A DNA stretch of 57,519 bases from Acidisphaera sp. L21 (GCF_009765685.1 NZ_LMUY01000142.1:9078-66596); one strand, 5' to 3'; shown: positions 26,137 to 35,006, counted from the stretch's first letter. Notes: generated from the letters alone by a model not told the origin. Translations and numbers: made by a program.

Positions 26137-27795
26137 ATGGACATCGCAACTTTTGAACCGGCGAACCAGGTGGATCGCGATCGGCTCATGGGCCACTGCC
26201 AGGATTTCGCCCGCTGGGTCAAACTTTCCGGATCGCCCGACGAACTGGCCAGCATGAAGGAAGTGCAGGCCAAGATCGCCAATTACGGCTATCGCACGAA
26301 GCTGATTCTGCACGACGCCTATATCAGCCTGCCCGGCACCGCCCGTGTGGTCGTCGATGGTGTGGATCTGACCGCCATCACCCATTCGTTCTCCCGCCCC
26401 TCGCCGGAGGGCGGCCTGTCCGCACCACTGGCCTATCTCGGTGAAGGCACCGACGTCGATTTCGCCGGGCGCGACGTGCGCGGTTGCATTGTCATGGTGG
26501 AAGGCATCGCCAGCCCGGCAGTCGCAGTGCGCGCGGCGCGGGCCGGGGCGGTCGGCCAACTGCACATCAGCCCGCACGAGCATCTGCACGAAATGTGCAT
26601 CTCCCCCGTCTGGGGCAGCCCGTCACTGCAGACGCTGGGCGACCTGCCGACCACCGTGACCTGCACGATCTCTGACGCTGACGGTGGTAAATTGCGCGAC
26701 CGCCTGGCCGCCGGGGAGGCGCCGGCGGTCACGCTGCACGCCACCGTCGACACCGGTTGGCGCAAGACGCCGATCCTGCAGGCCGACCTGGACGGCCCGG
26801 AGCCGAACGGCCCCTTCGTCCTGTTCAGCGGCCATCACGACACCTGGTATTACGGCGTCATGGATAATGGCAGCGCCAACGCCACCATGCTGGAAACGGC
26901 GCGACTACTGGCGCTCGGGCAGCAATCCTGGCGTCGCGGCGTGCGGTTCTGCTTCTGGTCCGGGCACTCGCATGGCCGCTACTCCGGCTCCGCCTGGTAC
27001 GTCGACAACCATTGGGCTGAGTTGGAGCGGCGTTGCGCCGTGCACGTGAACGTCGATTCCACCGGCGGCATCGGCGCCAGCGTCATGACGGAGGGCGCCG
27101 TCGCGTCCGAACTCGCCGCGCTCGCGGCCGGCGTGGTGAAGGCCGAGACCAATGCGGAGCACGAAGGTCGCCGGGTCGGCCGCAATAGCGACATGTCGTT
27201 CTGGGGCGTGGGCATCCCGACGCTATTCGGCAGCCTCAGCCACCAGCCGCCCAGCCCGGTGAAGATGCGCAACCCGCTCGGCTGGTGGTGGCACACGCCG
27301 CACGACCTGCTGGACAAGATCGACCCCGACAATCTGGCGCGCGACACCCGGGTGTTCGTCTCGGCGCTGTGGCGGCTGGTGACCGATGCGCGCCTGCCGA
27401 TGAATTACGACGACCATGCGACGGCGTTGCAGGCCGAACTCGGCAAGCTCACCGCGGCCCTCGGCGACCGCATGGACCTGTCCGACTTGGTCGCCGCCAC
27501 CACTGCCCTGCAACGCACCGCCGCTGCCGTGAAGGGAGAAGACACCGCCGTCAACAACGCGCTGATGGCCGCCTCCCGCGCCCTGGTGCCGGTCGACTAC
27601 ACCGCCGGCGACCGCTTCAGCCACGACCCGGCGCTGCCGCAGAAACCATGGCCCGTCATGGAGCCAATTCGCACGTTGGCCGCGGCAAAAAGCAATGACG
27701 ACATCCGCTTCGCCAGGGTCGAGGCCGTGCGAGCCCGCAACCGCATGGTGAACGCGGTGCAAGCAGCGACCCGCGCCCTAGCCAAAGTTGCATGA
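26137..27795 (+). CDS. M28/PA-domain metallopeptidase homologue with altered active site, 552 aa
   Basis: Resembles glutamate carboxypeptidase II-like proteins: a PA-type insert (about residues 95-205), then an M28 core. Metal-ligand positions visible are His233 and Asp235 in SGHHDTWYYG, Asp243 in VMDNGSAN, Asp307 in VNVDSTGG and His386 in WWWHTPHD. The family's catalytic Glu-Glu motif (as in WDAEEFGLLGS) reads WSGHSHGRYSGS, so the general base and one zinc ligand are replaced. No signal peptide, so probably cytosolic. It may bind or hydrolyse something other than a peptide bond. First gene of a plus-strand operon; its stop overlaps the next ATG. Confidence 0.82.
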   Translation: MDIATFEPANQVDRDRLMGHCQDFARWVKLSGSPDELASMKEVQAKIANYGYRTKLILHDAYISLPGTARVVVDGVDLTAITHSFSRPSPEGGLSAPLAYLGEGTDVDFAGRDVRGCIVMVEGIASPAVAVRAARAGAVGQLHISPHEHLHEMCISPVWGSPSLQTLGDLPTTVTCTISDADGGKLRDRLAAGEAPAVTLHATVDTGWRKTPILQADLDGPEPNGPFVLFSGHHDTWYYGVMDNGSANATMLETARLLALGQQSWRRGVRFCFWSGHSHGRYSGSAWYVDNHWAELERRCAVHVNVDSTGGIGASVMTEGAVASELAALAAGVVKAETNAEHEGRRVGRNSDMSFWGVGIPTLFGSLSHQPPSPVKMRNPLGWWWHTPHDLLDKIDPDNLARDTRVFVSALWRLVTDARLPMNYDDHATALQAELGKLTAALGDRMDLSDLVAATTALQRTAAAVKGEDTAVNNALMAASRALVPVDYTAGDRFSHDPALPQKPWPVMEPIRTLAAAKSNDDIRFARVEAVRARNRMVNAVQAATRALAKVA

Positions 27796-29147
27796 GCAAG
27801 AAGATGCTGCGCTTCGGCGCGTTCATGAGCGTGCCGGGCTGCCATCCCACCGGCTGGCGCCACCCGGACGCGATCTGCGAAACCGACATCTCGTTTCGCT
27901 GGCTGGCCCACATGGTGCGTGTGGCGGAGCGGGGCAAGCTGGATGCGATGTTCTTCCAGGACAGCGCCGCCGTGGTCGGTAGCAACGTGGCCTATAACGC
28001 CGAGCCGTTCAACGTGCGCAACGGCCGCCAGGCGCATATCGAACCCGTCAGCGCCATCGCCGGGCTGGCGGCGATCACCAGCCATATCGGCCTCATCTCC
28101 ACCTGCACCACCACGTATAACGAGCCGTACAATCTGGCCCGCCGCTTCCTCACCATCGACCACATCAGCGGCGGCCGCGCCGGGTGGAATTTGGTCACGT
28201 CGCAGGCGGAGGACGAGGCGGGCAATTTCGGCCAGCCCGCGCATCTGGAGCACGGCGCCCGCTACGACCGGGCCTCCGAATTCTACGATGTGGTGCGCGG
28301 CTTGTGGGATAGCTGGGAGGACGATGCCTTCCTGCGCGACAAGGCAAGCGGCATCTGGTTCGACATCGACAAGATGCACATTCTCAACCACGAAGGCCCG
28401 CATTTCCGCGTGCGTGGGCCGCTGAACGTCTCCCGTTCCCCGCAGGGTCGCCCGGTGGTTGCGCAGGCCGGTTCGTCCGGCGTGGGCATGGATCTGGCGG
28501 CCCGCTCGGCCGACATGGTGTTCACTGCCCAGCGCACCATCCCCGACGCACAGGCCTTCCGCAGCCAGATGCACGCGCTGATGGCCAAATACGGCCGGGC
28601 GCCGGACGAGGTCCGCATCTTCCCCGGCATCATGCCCATCGTCGGGCGCAGCGCCGCCGAGGCGCAGGACAAATACGAGCAACTCCGCGACCTCGTGGAC
28701 GACAACACGGGGCTCCGCGGCGTGGCGCGGCTGGCCGGCGGCGTCGACATTCTGTCGCTGGATCCCGATGGCCCGCTACCCGAACTGAAGCCATCCAATG
28801 CCGCGCGTGCCCGGCAGGAAATGATCATTGCCATGGGCCGCAGCGGCATGACGATCCGGCAGATCGGCCGCGTGCTCGGCATGTCGCAGGCGCATCGCGT
28901 GCTGTATGGCACGCCGCAATCCATGGCCGACGATATGGAGGAATGGCTCGACGCCGGGGCCTGCGACGGTTTCAACCTGCTATTTGCCCACTACCCGAAG
29001 CCGCTGGAGGAATTCGTCGATCTGGTGGTGCCGGAATTGCAGCGTCGCGGCATCTTCCGCACCGAATACGAAGGCAACACCTTGCGCGGGAATTTGGGCG
29101 TTCCTATTCCCCGCAACAGCTTCGCCCGGGTGCCCGAACATGCCTGA
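27792..29147 (+). CDS. LLM-class flavin-dependent monooxygenase (NtaA/SnaA/DszA type), copy 1, 451 aa
   Basis: Bacterial luciferase-fold oxygenase needing reduced FMN from a separate reductase. It shows GAFMSVPGCHPTGWRHPDA, AERGKLDAMFFQDSAAV, CTTTYNEPYNLARRF, GRAGWNLVTS, YDRASEFYDVVRGLWDSW, RGPLNVSRSPQGRPVVAQAG, and the DGFNLLFAHYP motif near 390. Family members oxidise nitrilotriacetate, EDTA, dibenzothiophene sulfone or pristinamycin precursors; the substrate here is unknown. ATGA overlap with the peptidase gene and 8-base overlap with a paralogue. No flavin reductase gene is in the window. Confidence 0.92.
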   Translation: MSKKMLRFGAFMSVPGCHPTGWRHPDAICETDISFRWLAHMVRVAERGKLDAMFFQDSAAVVGSNVAYNAEPFNVRNGRQAHIEPVSAIAGLAAITSHIGLISTCTTTYNEPYNLARRFLTIDHISGGRAGWNLVTSQAEDEAGNFGQPAHLEHGARYDRASEFYDVVRGLWDSWEDDAFLRDKASGIWFDIDKMHILNHEGPHFRVRGPLNVSRSPQGRPVVAQAGSSGVGMDLAARSADMVFTAQRTIPDAQAFRSQMHALMAKYGRAPDEVRIFPGIMPIVGRSAAEAQDKYEQLRDLVDDNTGLRGVARLAGGVDILSLDPDGPLPELKPSNAARARQEMIIAMGRSGMTIRQIGRVLGMSQAHRVLYGTPQSMADDMEEWLDAGACDGFNLLFAHYPKPLEEFVDLVVPELQRRGIFRTEYEGNTLRGNLGVPIPRNSFARVPEHA

Positions 29148-30486
29148 GCCGCGGATGCTGAAACTGGGCGCCTTCCTCAGCGTGCCCGGCAATCATCTCG
29201 CCGGCTGGCGCCATCCGGACGCGGTGGCAACATCCGACATGGACTGGAAGCAGTATCTGCATTTGGCCCAGGTGGCGGAGGCGGCGAAGTTCGACACCAT
29301 CTTCTTCCAGGACACTGCCGCGGTGAACGGCAGCCGCGCCCTGGCCAAGGGCGACACCAGCCGCGCCAAACTCAGCCGCACCGTCAAGTTGGAGCCGACA
29401 GCCGTGCTGGCAGCCATGGCGGCACTCACCACCAATATCGGCCTCATCGCCACCGCCACCACCACCTATAACGAGCCGTACAACATCGCCCGTCGCTTCG
29501 CCGCCATCGACCTGATCAGCGAGGGCCGCGCGGGTTGGAATCTTGTCACCAGCCAGATCGAAGACGAGTCGGAAAACTTCGGCTTCGACGCGCATATGGA
29601 CCACGCCAGGCGCTATGCTCGCGCCAGCGAATTCTACGACGTCGTCATCGGCCTGTGGGATAGCTGGGAAGATGGCGGGCTGCTGCGCGACAAAGAATCC
29701 GGCATCTACATGGACCGCGCGAAAGTGCATTTCCTGGACCATGAGGGCCCCAACTTCAAGGTCCGCGGCCCGCTGAACGTCCCGCGTTCCCCACAAGGCC
29801 GTCCCGTCGTAGCCCAGGCCGGCTCGTCCGAGGCCGGGCGGGAGTTGGCGGCGAAAACAGCGGACGTCATCTTCACGGCCCAAACCGAAATAGGCCGCGC
29901 CAAAGAGTTCTACGCCGATGTGAAAGCCCGCACCGTGCGCTACGGCCGCTCGCCGGACGACGTGAAGGTGATGCCCGGCATCACCCCCGTACTCGGCGCC
30001 ACCGAAGCCGAGGCATGGGAGAAATACGAGGAACTGCAGGCTCTGCTACCAGACGACGTGGCGCTGCAATCCCTCTCCCACATCAGCGGCGGGCTGGACC
30101 TCCGCAACTATCCGCAGGACGGCCCGCTGCCGGACCTCCCGCCGTCCAACGCCGCCAAGGCCCGGCAGGAATTGGTGGTCCGCACCGCGCGGGAGAAGAA
30201 CATGACCCTGCGGCAAATCGCTCGCCACACCGCCGCCGGCACCGGCCATCGCGTGCTGGTCGGCACTGCCGAATACATGGCGGACGAATTGGAGACCTGG
30301 CTGAAGCAGGAGGCCGCGGACGGGTTTAACGTCATTTGCAACCATTATCCCGTTCCGTTTGAAGACTTTGCCCGCCAAGTTGTTCCGGAATTGCGCCGCC
30401 GTGGTATATTCCGAAACGAATATGAAGGCACCACTTTGCGAGAAAATTTAGGCCTCAAGGTACCCCCTAATCGATACGCCATGTGA
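29140..30486 (+). CDS. LLM-class flavin-dependent monooxygenase (NtaA/SnaA/DszA type), copy 2, 448 aa
   Basis: Paralogue of the preceding gene along its whole length: GAFLSVPGNHLAGWRHPDA, AKFDTIFFQDTAAV, TTTYNEPYNIARRF, GRAGWNLVTS, YARASEFYDVVIGLWDSWED, RGPLNVPRSPQGRPVVAQAG, DGFNVICNHYP. ATG 29140 overlaps the copy 1 stop by 8 bases; the longer open frame is shadow. Identity looks moderate, so the copies may handle consecutive steps or form a heteromer. Codon use near the 3' end (30340-30480) is noticeably more AT-rich than the rest. Confidence 0.92.
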   Translation: MPEPRMLKLGAFLSVPGNHLAGWRHPDAVATSDMDWKQYLHLAQVAEAAKFDTIFFQDTAAVNGSRALAKGDTSRAKLSRTVKLEPTAVLAAMAALTTNIGLIATATTTYNEPYNIARRFAAIDLISEGRAGWNLVTSQIEDESENFGFDAHMDHARRYARASEFYDVVIGLWDSWEDGGLLRDKESGIYMDRAKVHFLDHEGPNFKVRGPLNVPRSPQGRPVVAQAGSSEAGRELAAKTADVIFTAQTEIGRAKEFYADVKARTVRYGRSPDDVKVMPGITPVLGATEAEAWEKYEELQALLPDDVALQSLSHISGGLDLRNYPQDGPLPDLPPSNAAKARQELVVRTAREKNMTLRQIARHTAAGTGHRVLVGTAEYMADELETWLKQEAADGFNVICNHYPVPFEDFARQVVPELRRRGIFRNEYEGTTLRENLGLKVPPNRYAM

Positions 30487-30518
30487 TACACCGGCGCCGG
30501 CATGGAGTAGCAGCCGGC

Positions 30519-31565
30519 ATGAACCGCAACATCCAGGGTCTTCGCGCCCTGGCCGCGTATGGCGTTGTGGGTCACCATGTGGTGGATAGCCTGAAAAATT
30601 ACATCGCGGTCGGCCGCTTCACCGCCAGTCCGCAGATTGGCGCCACCGGGGTGCAGATCTTTTTCGTCATCAGCGGCTTCATCATGGTGATGACCACGAT
30701 GCGACGGCCGATTACGCCAGCCGCCTTCCTCCAGCACCGGATCATCCGCGTGGTGCCGACCTACTGGATCTTGACCTCGGTCGCCACGGTGTTGCTGATG
30801 GCCGGGTTGCATATCCTGGGGCAGGGCGGCGTCGCCCCCGTGCAATTGCTGAAATCACTCGCCTTCGTGCCGGATTTCACCGCCGAGGCTTCGATGCGTC
30901 TGCCGGTGCTGTTCGTCGGCTGGACGCTGAATTACGAGATGATGTTCTACGTCCTGTTCGCCCTGTGCCTGTTCGTGCCGGTGCCGACGCAGCGCCTATG
31001 GGCAATTTCGGTAGCGTTGCTCACCCTATGGATCGCCGGGCAAAGCGGGATCAGCGACTATCTGGCCTATTGGGGCAACGACATCATCCTTGCCTTCCTG
31101 GTGGGCATCCTGCTGTGTCCGTTGGACCGGGCAAGGGCATTGCCGCCACGGCTGGCCATCGCGGCGCTGCCGGTTGCCCTCGCCGGACTGGCGTTGCCGG
31201 ATCTGCTGCCGGCGCTGGGGGTCGCACCTCATGGCCTGCTGGTGGTGACGATGGCGGCCGGCTTGCTGGTGTTCGCCGTGCTCAGCCTGGAACGGGCGGG
31301 CATTCGCCTTCCCGTCGGCTGGATCACCCGGCAGGGCGACGCCAGCTACGCGTTGTATCTGGTTCATCCGTTCGTGCTGCAAATCATCAACAAGCTGGTG
31401 CTGAGGCTTGGGCTCAACGCCAGCCTCATCGGGCTGGTGGGCACGGTGGTCGCGATGATGGTTGCCTGCGGCGTGTGCGGCAGGCTGTTCCATCTGTGGG
31501 TGGAAATGCCGCTCTACCAGCGCGTTCGCCGCCCGCGGGAGGTCCCTATCCTGGCCGTGTCGTAG
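30519..31565 (+). CDS. Acyltransferase 3 family membrane protein (OafA/YrhL type), 348 aa
   Basis: Integral membrane acyltransferase. N-terminal NIQGLRALAAYGVVGHHVVD carries the conserved R-x(10)-H arrangement; GATGVQIFFVISGFIM, FLQHRIIRVVPTYW and WTLNYEMMFYVLFAL are hallmark segments, and about ten hydrophobic helices are visible. It acylates a sugar or other exposed group on envelope material. ATG 30519 has GGAG 10 bases upstream; the GTG at 30483 is poorer. It may be the last gene of the peptidase-monooxygenase operon, but its role there is unclear. Confidence 0.88.
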   Translation: MNRNIQGLRALAAYGVVGHHVVDSLKNYIAVGRFTASPQIGATGVQIFFVISGFIMVMTTMRRPITPAAFLQHRIIRVVPTYWILTSVATVLLMAGLHILGQGGVAPVQLLKSLAFVPDFTAEASMRLPVLFVGWTLNYEMMFYVLFALCLFVPVPTQRLWAISVALLTLWIAGQSGISDYLAYWGNDIILAFLVGILLCPLDRARALPPRLAIAALPVALAGLALPDLLPALGVAPHGLLVVTMAAGLLVFAVLSLERAGIRLPVGWITRQGDASYALYLVHPFVLQIINKLVLRLGLNASLIGLVGTVVAMMVACGVCGRLFHLWVEMPLYQRVRRPREVPILAVS

Positions 31566-31571
31566 CCCGGC

Positions 31572-32801
31572 CTATGTCGCGCGGGCCAGGATCGCCCGCA
31601 ACAGCACGGTCGCACCGGCCTCCACATGCTCGGGCGTGCACCACTCCAACTCGTTGTGCGACAGGCCATCGCGGCAGGGCACGAAGATCAGTTGCGTCGG
31701 GCACAGCCGCGTCATGTTGAACGCGTCGTGCCCTGGCTTCGTACGCATGCGGGTGACGCTGTGGCCGGATTGGGTGGCAATCTGCTCCACCAACGCGGTC
31801 AACGCCGGGTCGAACCGCACCACGTCGCGCTTGCGGTTGTTCAGCATGCGGAATTCGAGCCCCGTCTCGGCGGCAACCGCGCCGGCGGCCTGCTCCACCT
31901 CGGCCGCCATCTGCGCCAGCCCCTCCGCATCGGTATGGATCAACCCGTAGGAGAAGGTGGCCCGGTGCGGGATGTTGATGCGGTTGTTCGGCCAGATGTC
32001 GATCACCGTGGCGCTGGCTGCCCCGTTGGCCGCGCGGGCGCGCCCGATGCGATCGATCTCGGCGATCATCCGCGCCGCGCCCACCAGCGCATTGCGCCGC
32101 CGCAACATCGGCATGCTGGAGATATGGGCATTGTCGCCCAGCCACTCGATATCGGCGTACAGCGAGTAGTTGCTGTGCGTCACCACCCCAATGGTGATCC
32201 CCGCCTCCTCCAGTTCCGGCCCTTGTTCGATATGCAGCTCGAAATAGCTGTCGACCGGGCGGCCGCCCAATGCTGCCGAGCCATTGGCGCGGATGCGCAC
32301 CAGTTCCTCGCCGGCGGTGCGGCCGCTGCGGTCGGCGGCGGCATGCGCGGTTTCCAGCGGCAACACGCCGGCGAATACCGCCGATCCCATCAATCCGGGG
32401 AAGAAGCGGGCGCCTTCCTCATTGGTCCAATTCACCACCTCGATCGACCGGGCTGGCGCGACCCCGGCCGCATCGATGGCGCGAATGGCGGCCAGCGCGG
32501 CCAGCACCCCCAGCGGCCCGTCGAACCGGCCGCCCGGTGATTGCGTGTCCAGATGGCTGCCGGCGAACACGGGGGGCAGGCTCGGATCCGTGCCCTCCCG
32601 CCGCGCGAACATGTTGCCCATCCCGTCCACCGTTACGGCCAGCCCGGCCTCCTGGCACCAGAACGCGAACAGGGCGCGACCGTCACGGTCGGCATCGGTC
32701 AGCGCCAGCCGGTCGCAACCGCCACGCGGCAGGGCGCCGATCTGCCCCAGGGTCATCAGGTCCGACCACAGGCGGCCCGCGTCGATGGTGGGGGATGACA
32801 T
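31572..32801 (-). CDS. M20-family amidohydrolase, N-carbamoyl-L-amino acid hydrolase/allantoate amidohydrolase type, 409 aa
   Basis: Binuclear metal-dependent cytosolic amidase. Ligand motifs are GSHLDTQSPGGRFDGPLGV (His and bridging Asp), WTNEEGARFFP (Glu-Glu), ELHIEQGPELEEAG (His) and SHNELEWC near the C-terminus (His). The dimerisation domain has GDNAHISSMPMLRRRNAL. Members cleave N-carbamoyl amino acids, ureidoglycolate/allantoate or beta-ureidopropionate. ATG 32801 starts the conserved sequence. A plausible promoter lies 135 bases upstream. Convergent with the acyltransferase, 6 bases apart. Confidence 0.92.
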   Translation of the reverse strand: MSSPTIDAGRLWSDLMTLGQIGALPRGGCDRLALTDADRDGRALFAFWCQEAGLAVTVDGMGNMFARREGTDPSLPPVFAGSHLDTQSPGGRFDGPLGVLAALAAIRAIDAAGVAPARSIEVVNWTNEEGARFFPGLMGSAVFAGVLPLETAHAAADRSGRTAGEELVRIRANGSAALGGRPVDSYFELHIEQGPELEEAGITIGVVTHSNYSLYADIEWLGDNAHISSMPMLRRRNALVGAARMIAEIDRIGRARAANGAASATVIDIWPNNRINIPHRATFSYGLIHTDAEGLAQMAAEVEQAAGAVAAETGLEFRMLNNRKRDVVRFDPALTALVEQIATQSGHSVTRMRTKPGHDAFNMTRLCPTQLIFVPCRDGLSHNELEWCTPEHVEAGATVLLRAILARAT

Positions 32802-32936
32802 GCCGGCGGTCTCCGTCTGGATCGGGGTTAACGCCGTGGAAGGTTGGCGGCGATCGGGTTGCGAGACAATGCCGGTCAGTGGCAAACCGCGCGCCCGGCT
32901 CGGCCGAATGCGGCTGAGCGGCGAGGTCTGAACGAA

Positions 32937-32965
32937 AAATTAAGAAATCCACGTCAGGATCGCAA
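32937..32965 (-). promoter_or_regulatory. Candidate promoter for the M20 amidohydrolase
   Basis: Reading the minus strand, TTGCGA (32965-32960) is followed after exactly 17 bases by TAATTT (32942-32937), a reasonable sigma-70-like pair in an AT-rich patch unusual for this window. It points at the amidohydrolase start about 135 bases downstream. Prediction from sequence only. Confidence 0.4.
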
Positions 32966-32983
32966 CGGATTTGGGATTTCAGG

Positions 32984-33211
32984 GTGATGACGCAGGACAA
33001 GCTGAACGACATTTGGATCCTGCTCGCCGCGAACTCGATCGTGTGGGGCTGGGTCGGCGCCACGCATGGCGACCTCCAGACCCTGGTGCTGAACGAGCGG
33101 CAACTCTGGTCCCGCCGGGCCGTCGGCGGGCAGCAGCCGGGCGAATGGGTCGAAATCCCGCTGGCCCTGCGGGACCTCAGCCGTGTCGCCAGCACCACTG
33201 GCGCCCGATAG
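32984..33211 (+). CDS. Small hypothetical protein, 75 aa
   Basis: No family recognised. It is short and soluble-looking, with a Trp-rich middle (NDIWILLAAN, VWGWVGATHGD). The GTG at 32984 is followed directly by an ATG at 32987; CAGG lies just before and may serve as a ribosome-binding site. It fills the space between the divergent amidohydrolase promoter region and the convergent esterase gene, which makes a real gene plausible but unproven. Confidence 0.45.
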   Translation: MMTQDKLNDIWILLAANSIVWGWVGATHGDLQTLVLNERQLWSRRAVGGQQPGEWVEIPLALRDLSRVASTTGAR

Positions 33212-33219
33212 CGGACGGG

Positions 33220-34293
33220 CTACTTGGCCGGATGCTCGACGTGGCTGTCGATCCAGCCAAGCAGCAGGTCGGCGATTTGCAGGTTGTTCTTGTCCAGCAT
33301 GAACATGTGGGTGTTGCCGTGGATCCCCATCTCCGGCAGGTGCATGAACGTCACGTCACCCCCCGCTTTCTGGATGCTCGCGGCAAAGTCGCGGCACTGC
33401 CCCATGGACGTCGTCCAGCGTGACCCGAACGGCTCGGGCGCATCGGCATGGTGGTCGGCAAACACGATCAGCATCGGGATCTTCGCCAGCGTCGCACGCT
33501 CCTGCTCGGTAAACGACGTGGCACAGGCGTAGCCGCTTTCCAGGCTGATGATGCCCTTCACCGCCGCCGGGTTCAGCAGGGCCGACCGCTCGGGGAACAT
33601 GAAGGATTCCGAGTGCCCCATCAGCACCGCGCCCCCGGCTTTCTGGGCCAGGGCGGCCAGGTCCGAATAGCTGGGATCCTGCGCCGGCAGGGCGGCGTTC
33701 AGGTCCGGGATCCACATCTTGTAGAACGCATCGATCGCGTCGACCGGGAACTGCGTGTCTGGGTAGGGCGTGCCGAATTTCGGCCCGATCCGGAACCAGG
33801 TATAGGCGTATTCGTGGCCGATGATCTGCACCGGCGGCTGGTCCGCCGCGGCCTTCGTGCCCAGCTTGGTCGCGTTGTAAAGGCTGCCGTCGAACCCCGA
33901 TCGGCCGCGCCCGGCCTGGTCCACGACGTAGACGGGGCGCCCGGCACGCAGGAAATACTCGTTCCACCCCATGCGGCCATCCGGCGTCGTCTCGTAGCCC
34001 TGTCCGCTCAGCCCGCCGCCATGGATCATGACGACGGGCACGTGCTGCGGTGAAACCGGGATCTGATACTGCACGTACATCTGCCCGGTGGTGACATCGC
34101 CGGCCCGCGTCACGTCGGGCCCCGTGGTCAACCCGCTGAGCCCGTCGGCGTGCTGCACGGTGCCGCCGATGAAGAAGCTTCCCTGCGATTGGATCGTCAG
34201 CGTCCCCTTCGTGTCCACCGGCTCCGCCGCGCGGGCAGGGGTTATCAGGCCGCACAGGCCCGCAATGGCCGCGTAGCGGAGCAGAGTGTTCAT
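33220..34293 (-). CDS. Secreted alpha/beta hydrolase (esterase-like), 357 aa
   Basis: Signal peptide at the N-terminus (LLRYAAIAGLCGLITPARA), then an alpha/beta hydrolase: oxyanion segment VVMIHGGGLSGQGYETTPDGR, VVDQAGRGRSGFDGS, nucleophile elbow LMGHSESFMFP near residue 240, and a C-terminal catalytic His probably in GIHGNTHMFMLDKNN. Predicted periplasmic. It resembles a family of secreted hydrolases of unknown substrate. ATG 34293 begins the signal; an upstream in-frame start (34317) is possible but weaker. Confidence 0.85.
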   Translation of the reverse strand: MNTLLRYAAIAGLCGLITPARAAEPVDTKGTLTIQSQGSFFIGGTVQHADGLSGLTTGPDVTRAGDVTTGQMYVQYQIPVSPQHVPVVMIHGGGLSGQGYETTPDGRMGWNEYFLRAGRPVYVVDQAGRGRSGFDGSLYNATKLGTKAAADQPPVQIIGHEYAYTWFRIGPKFGTPYPDTQFPVDAIDAFYKMWIPDLNAALPAQDPSYSDLAALAQKAGGAVLMGHSESFMFPERSALLNPAAVKGIISLESGYACATSFTEQERATLAKIPMLIVFADHHADAPEPFGSRWTTSMGQCRDFAASIQKAGGDVTFMHLPEMGIHGNTHMFMLDKNNLQIADLLLGWIDSHVEHPAK

Positions 34294-34372
34294 GATATCG
34301 TTTCCCAGCCTTGCCATTTATTGATCTGCGCTCGGCAGATCATGCCATACGGCGCGGTGGGTCAGAAGGCCC

Positions 34373-34543
34373 CTAGGCGATGTAGAGTGCGAACAATGCC
34401 CCGATCGCCATCAGCAACGGTAACTCCGCCACCCATTCCGGGACGTGAGGGTTCAAGCTGGGCTGCCCGGCCCGCATTTCCTGCAATGCATCATCGAACG
34501 GCGCCATGTCGCTGTCGTGGATCGCGTCGGTTTTGTCGCTCAT
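34373..34543 (-). CDS. Small single-pass membrane protein, 56 aa
   Basis: Not recognised. An acidic soluble N-terminus (MSDKTDAIHDSDMAPFDDA) is followed by one C-terminal hydrophobic helix (ELPLLMAIGALFALYIA). GGAGG lies 5 bases before the ATG at 34543, which is the main support for this gene. It is likely inserted in the inner membrane by its tail. No functional context. Confidence 0.6.
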   Translation of the reverse strand: MSDKTDAIHDSDMAPFDDALQEMRAGQPSLNPHVPEWVAELPLLMAIGALFALYIA

Positions 34544-34751
34544 CGTGGCCTCCTGCCGCGGGTGAAAACTCCGCGCGCAGTCTGCCGGAAGGATTATTAC
34601 CAAGTCGTTTCCAAACTTCCGTCCAGCGCCGCGAAACCCGGGCATCCTCATCATTGTTTCCCAAACCAATCGGCCCTAGCGTTACGGGAACGCGGCCAGT
34701 GCCGACCCATGGCGCGATCATCGTGCCGGCTCCGACAAGAAAGGGTTTTGT

Positions 34752-35006
34752 ATGCGACGCATCATTCATCTGACGTTCGCGATCGTCATGGCCACCGGCG
34801 TTGCAGGCACCCCCGCCTTCGCCAACTCCTGCCAGGCCGGGCGCCTGATGTGCGCCACGGCGATGCCAGCCGGCGGCTACTGCGAATGCACCTCCCACGG
34901 CGCGACCGAAAGCGGAACGGTTGTCGACCGGCCGATGTCCCGCCGCCCGGTCAACGCGAAGGCCGGCGGTTGCGGCGCCCATCCGGACGCCCCAGGGTGC
35001 CACTAA
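34752..35006 (+). CDS. Small secreted cysteine-containing protein, 84 aa
   Basis: Signal peptide (MRRIIHLTFAIVMATGVAGTPAFA, processed after AFA) and a mature part of about 60 residues with six cysteines: NSCQAGRLMCATAMPAGGYC, then EC, GGCGAHP and a terminal GCH. No family recognised. Even cysteine number and export suggest disulfides. The next gene starts 164 bases downstream. Confidence 0.65.
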   Translation: MRRIIHLTFAIVMATGVAGTPAFANSCQAGRLMCATAMPAGGYCECTSHGATESGTVVDRPMSRRPVNAKAGGCGAHPDAPGCH

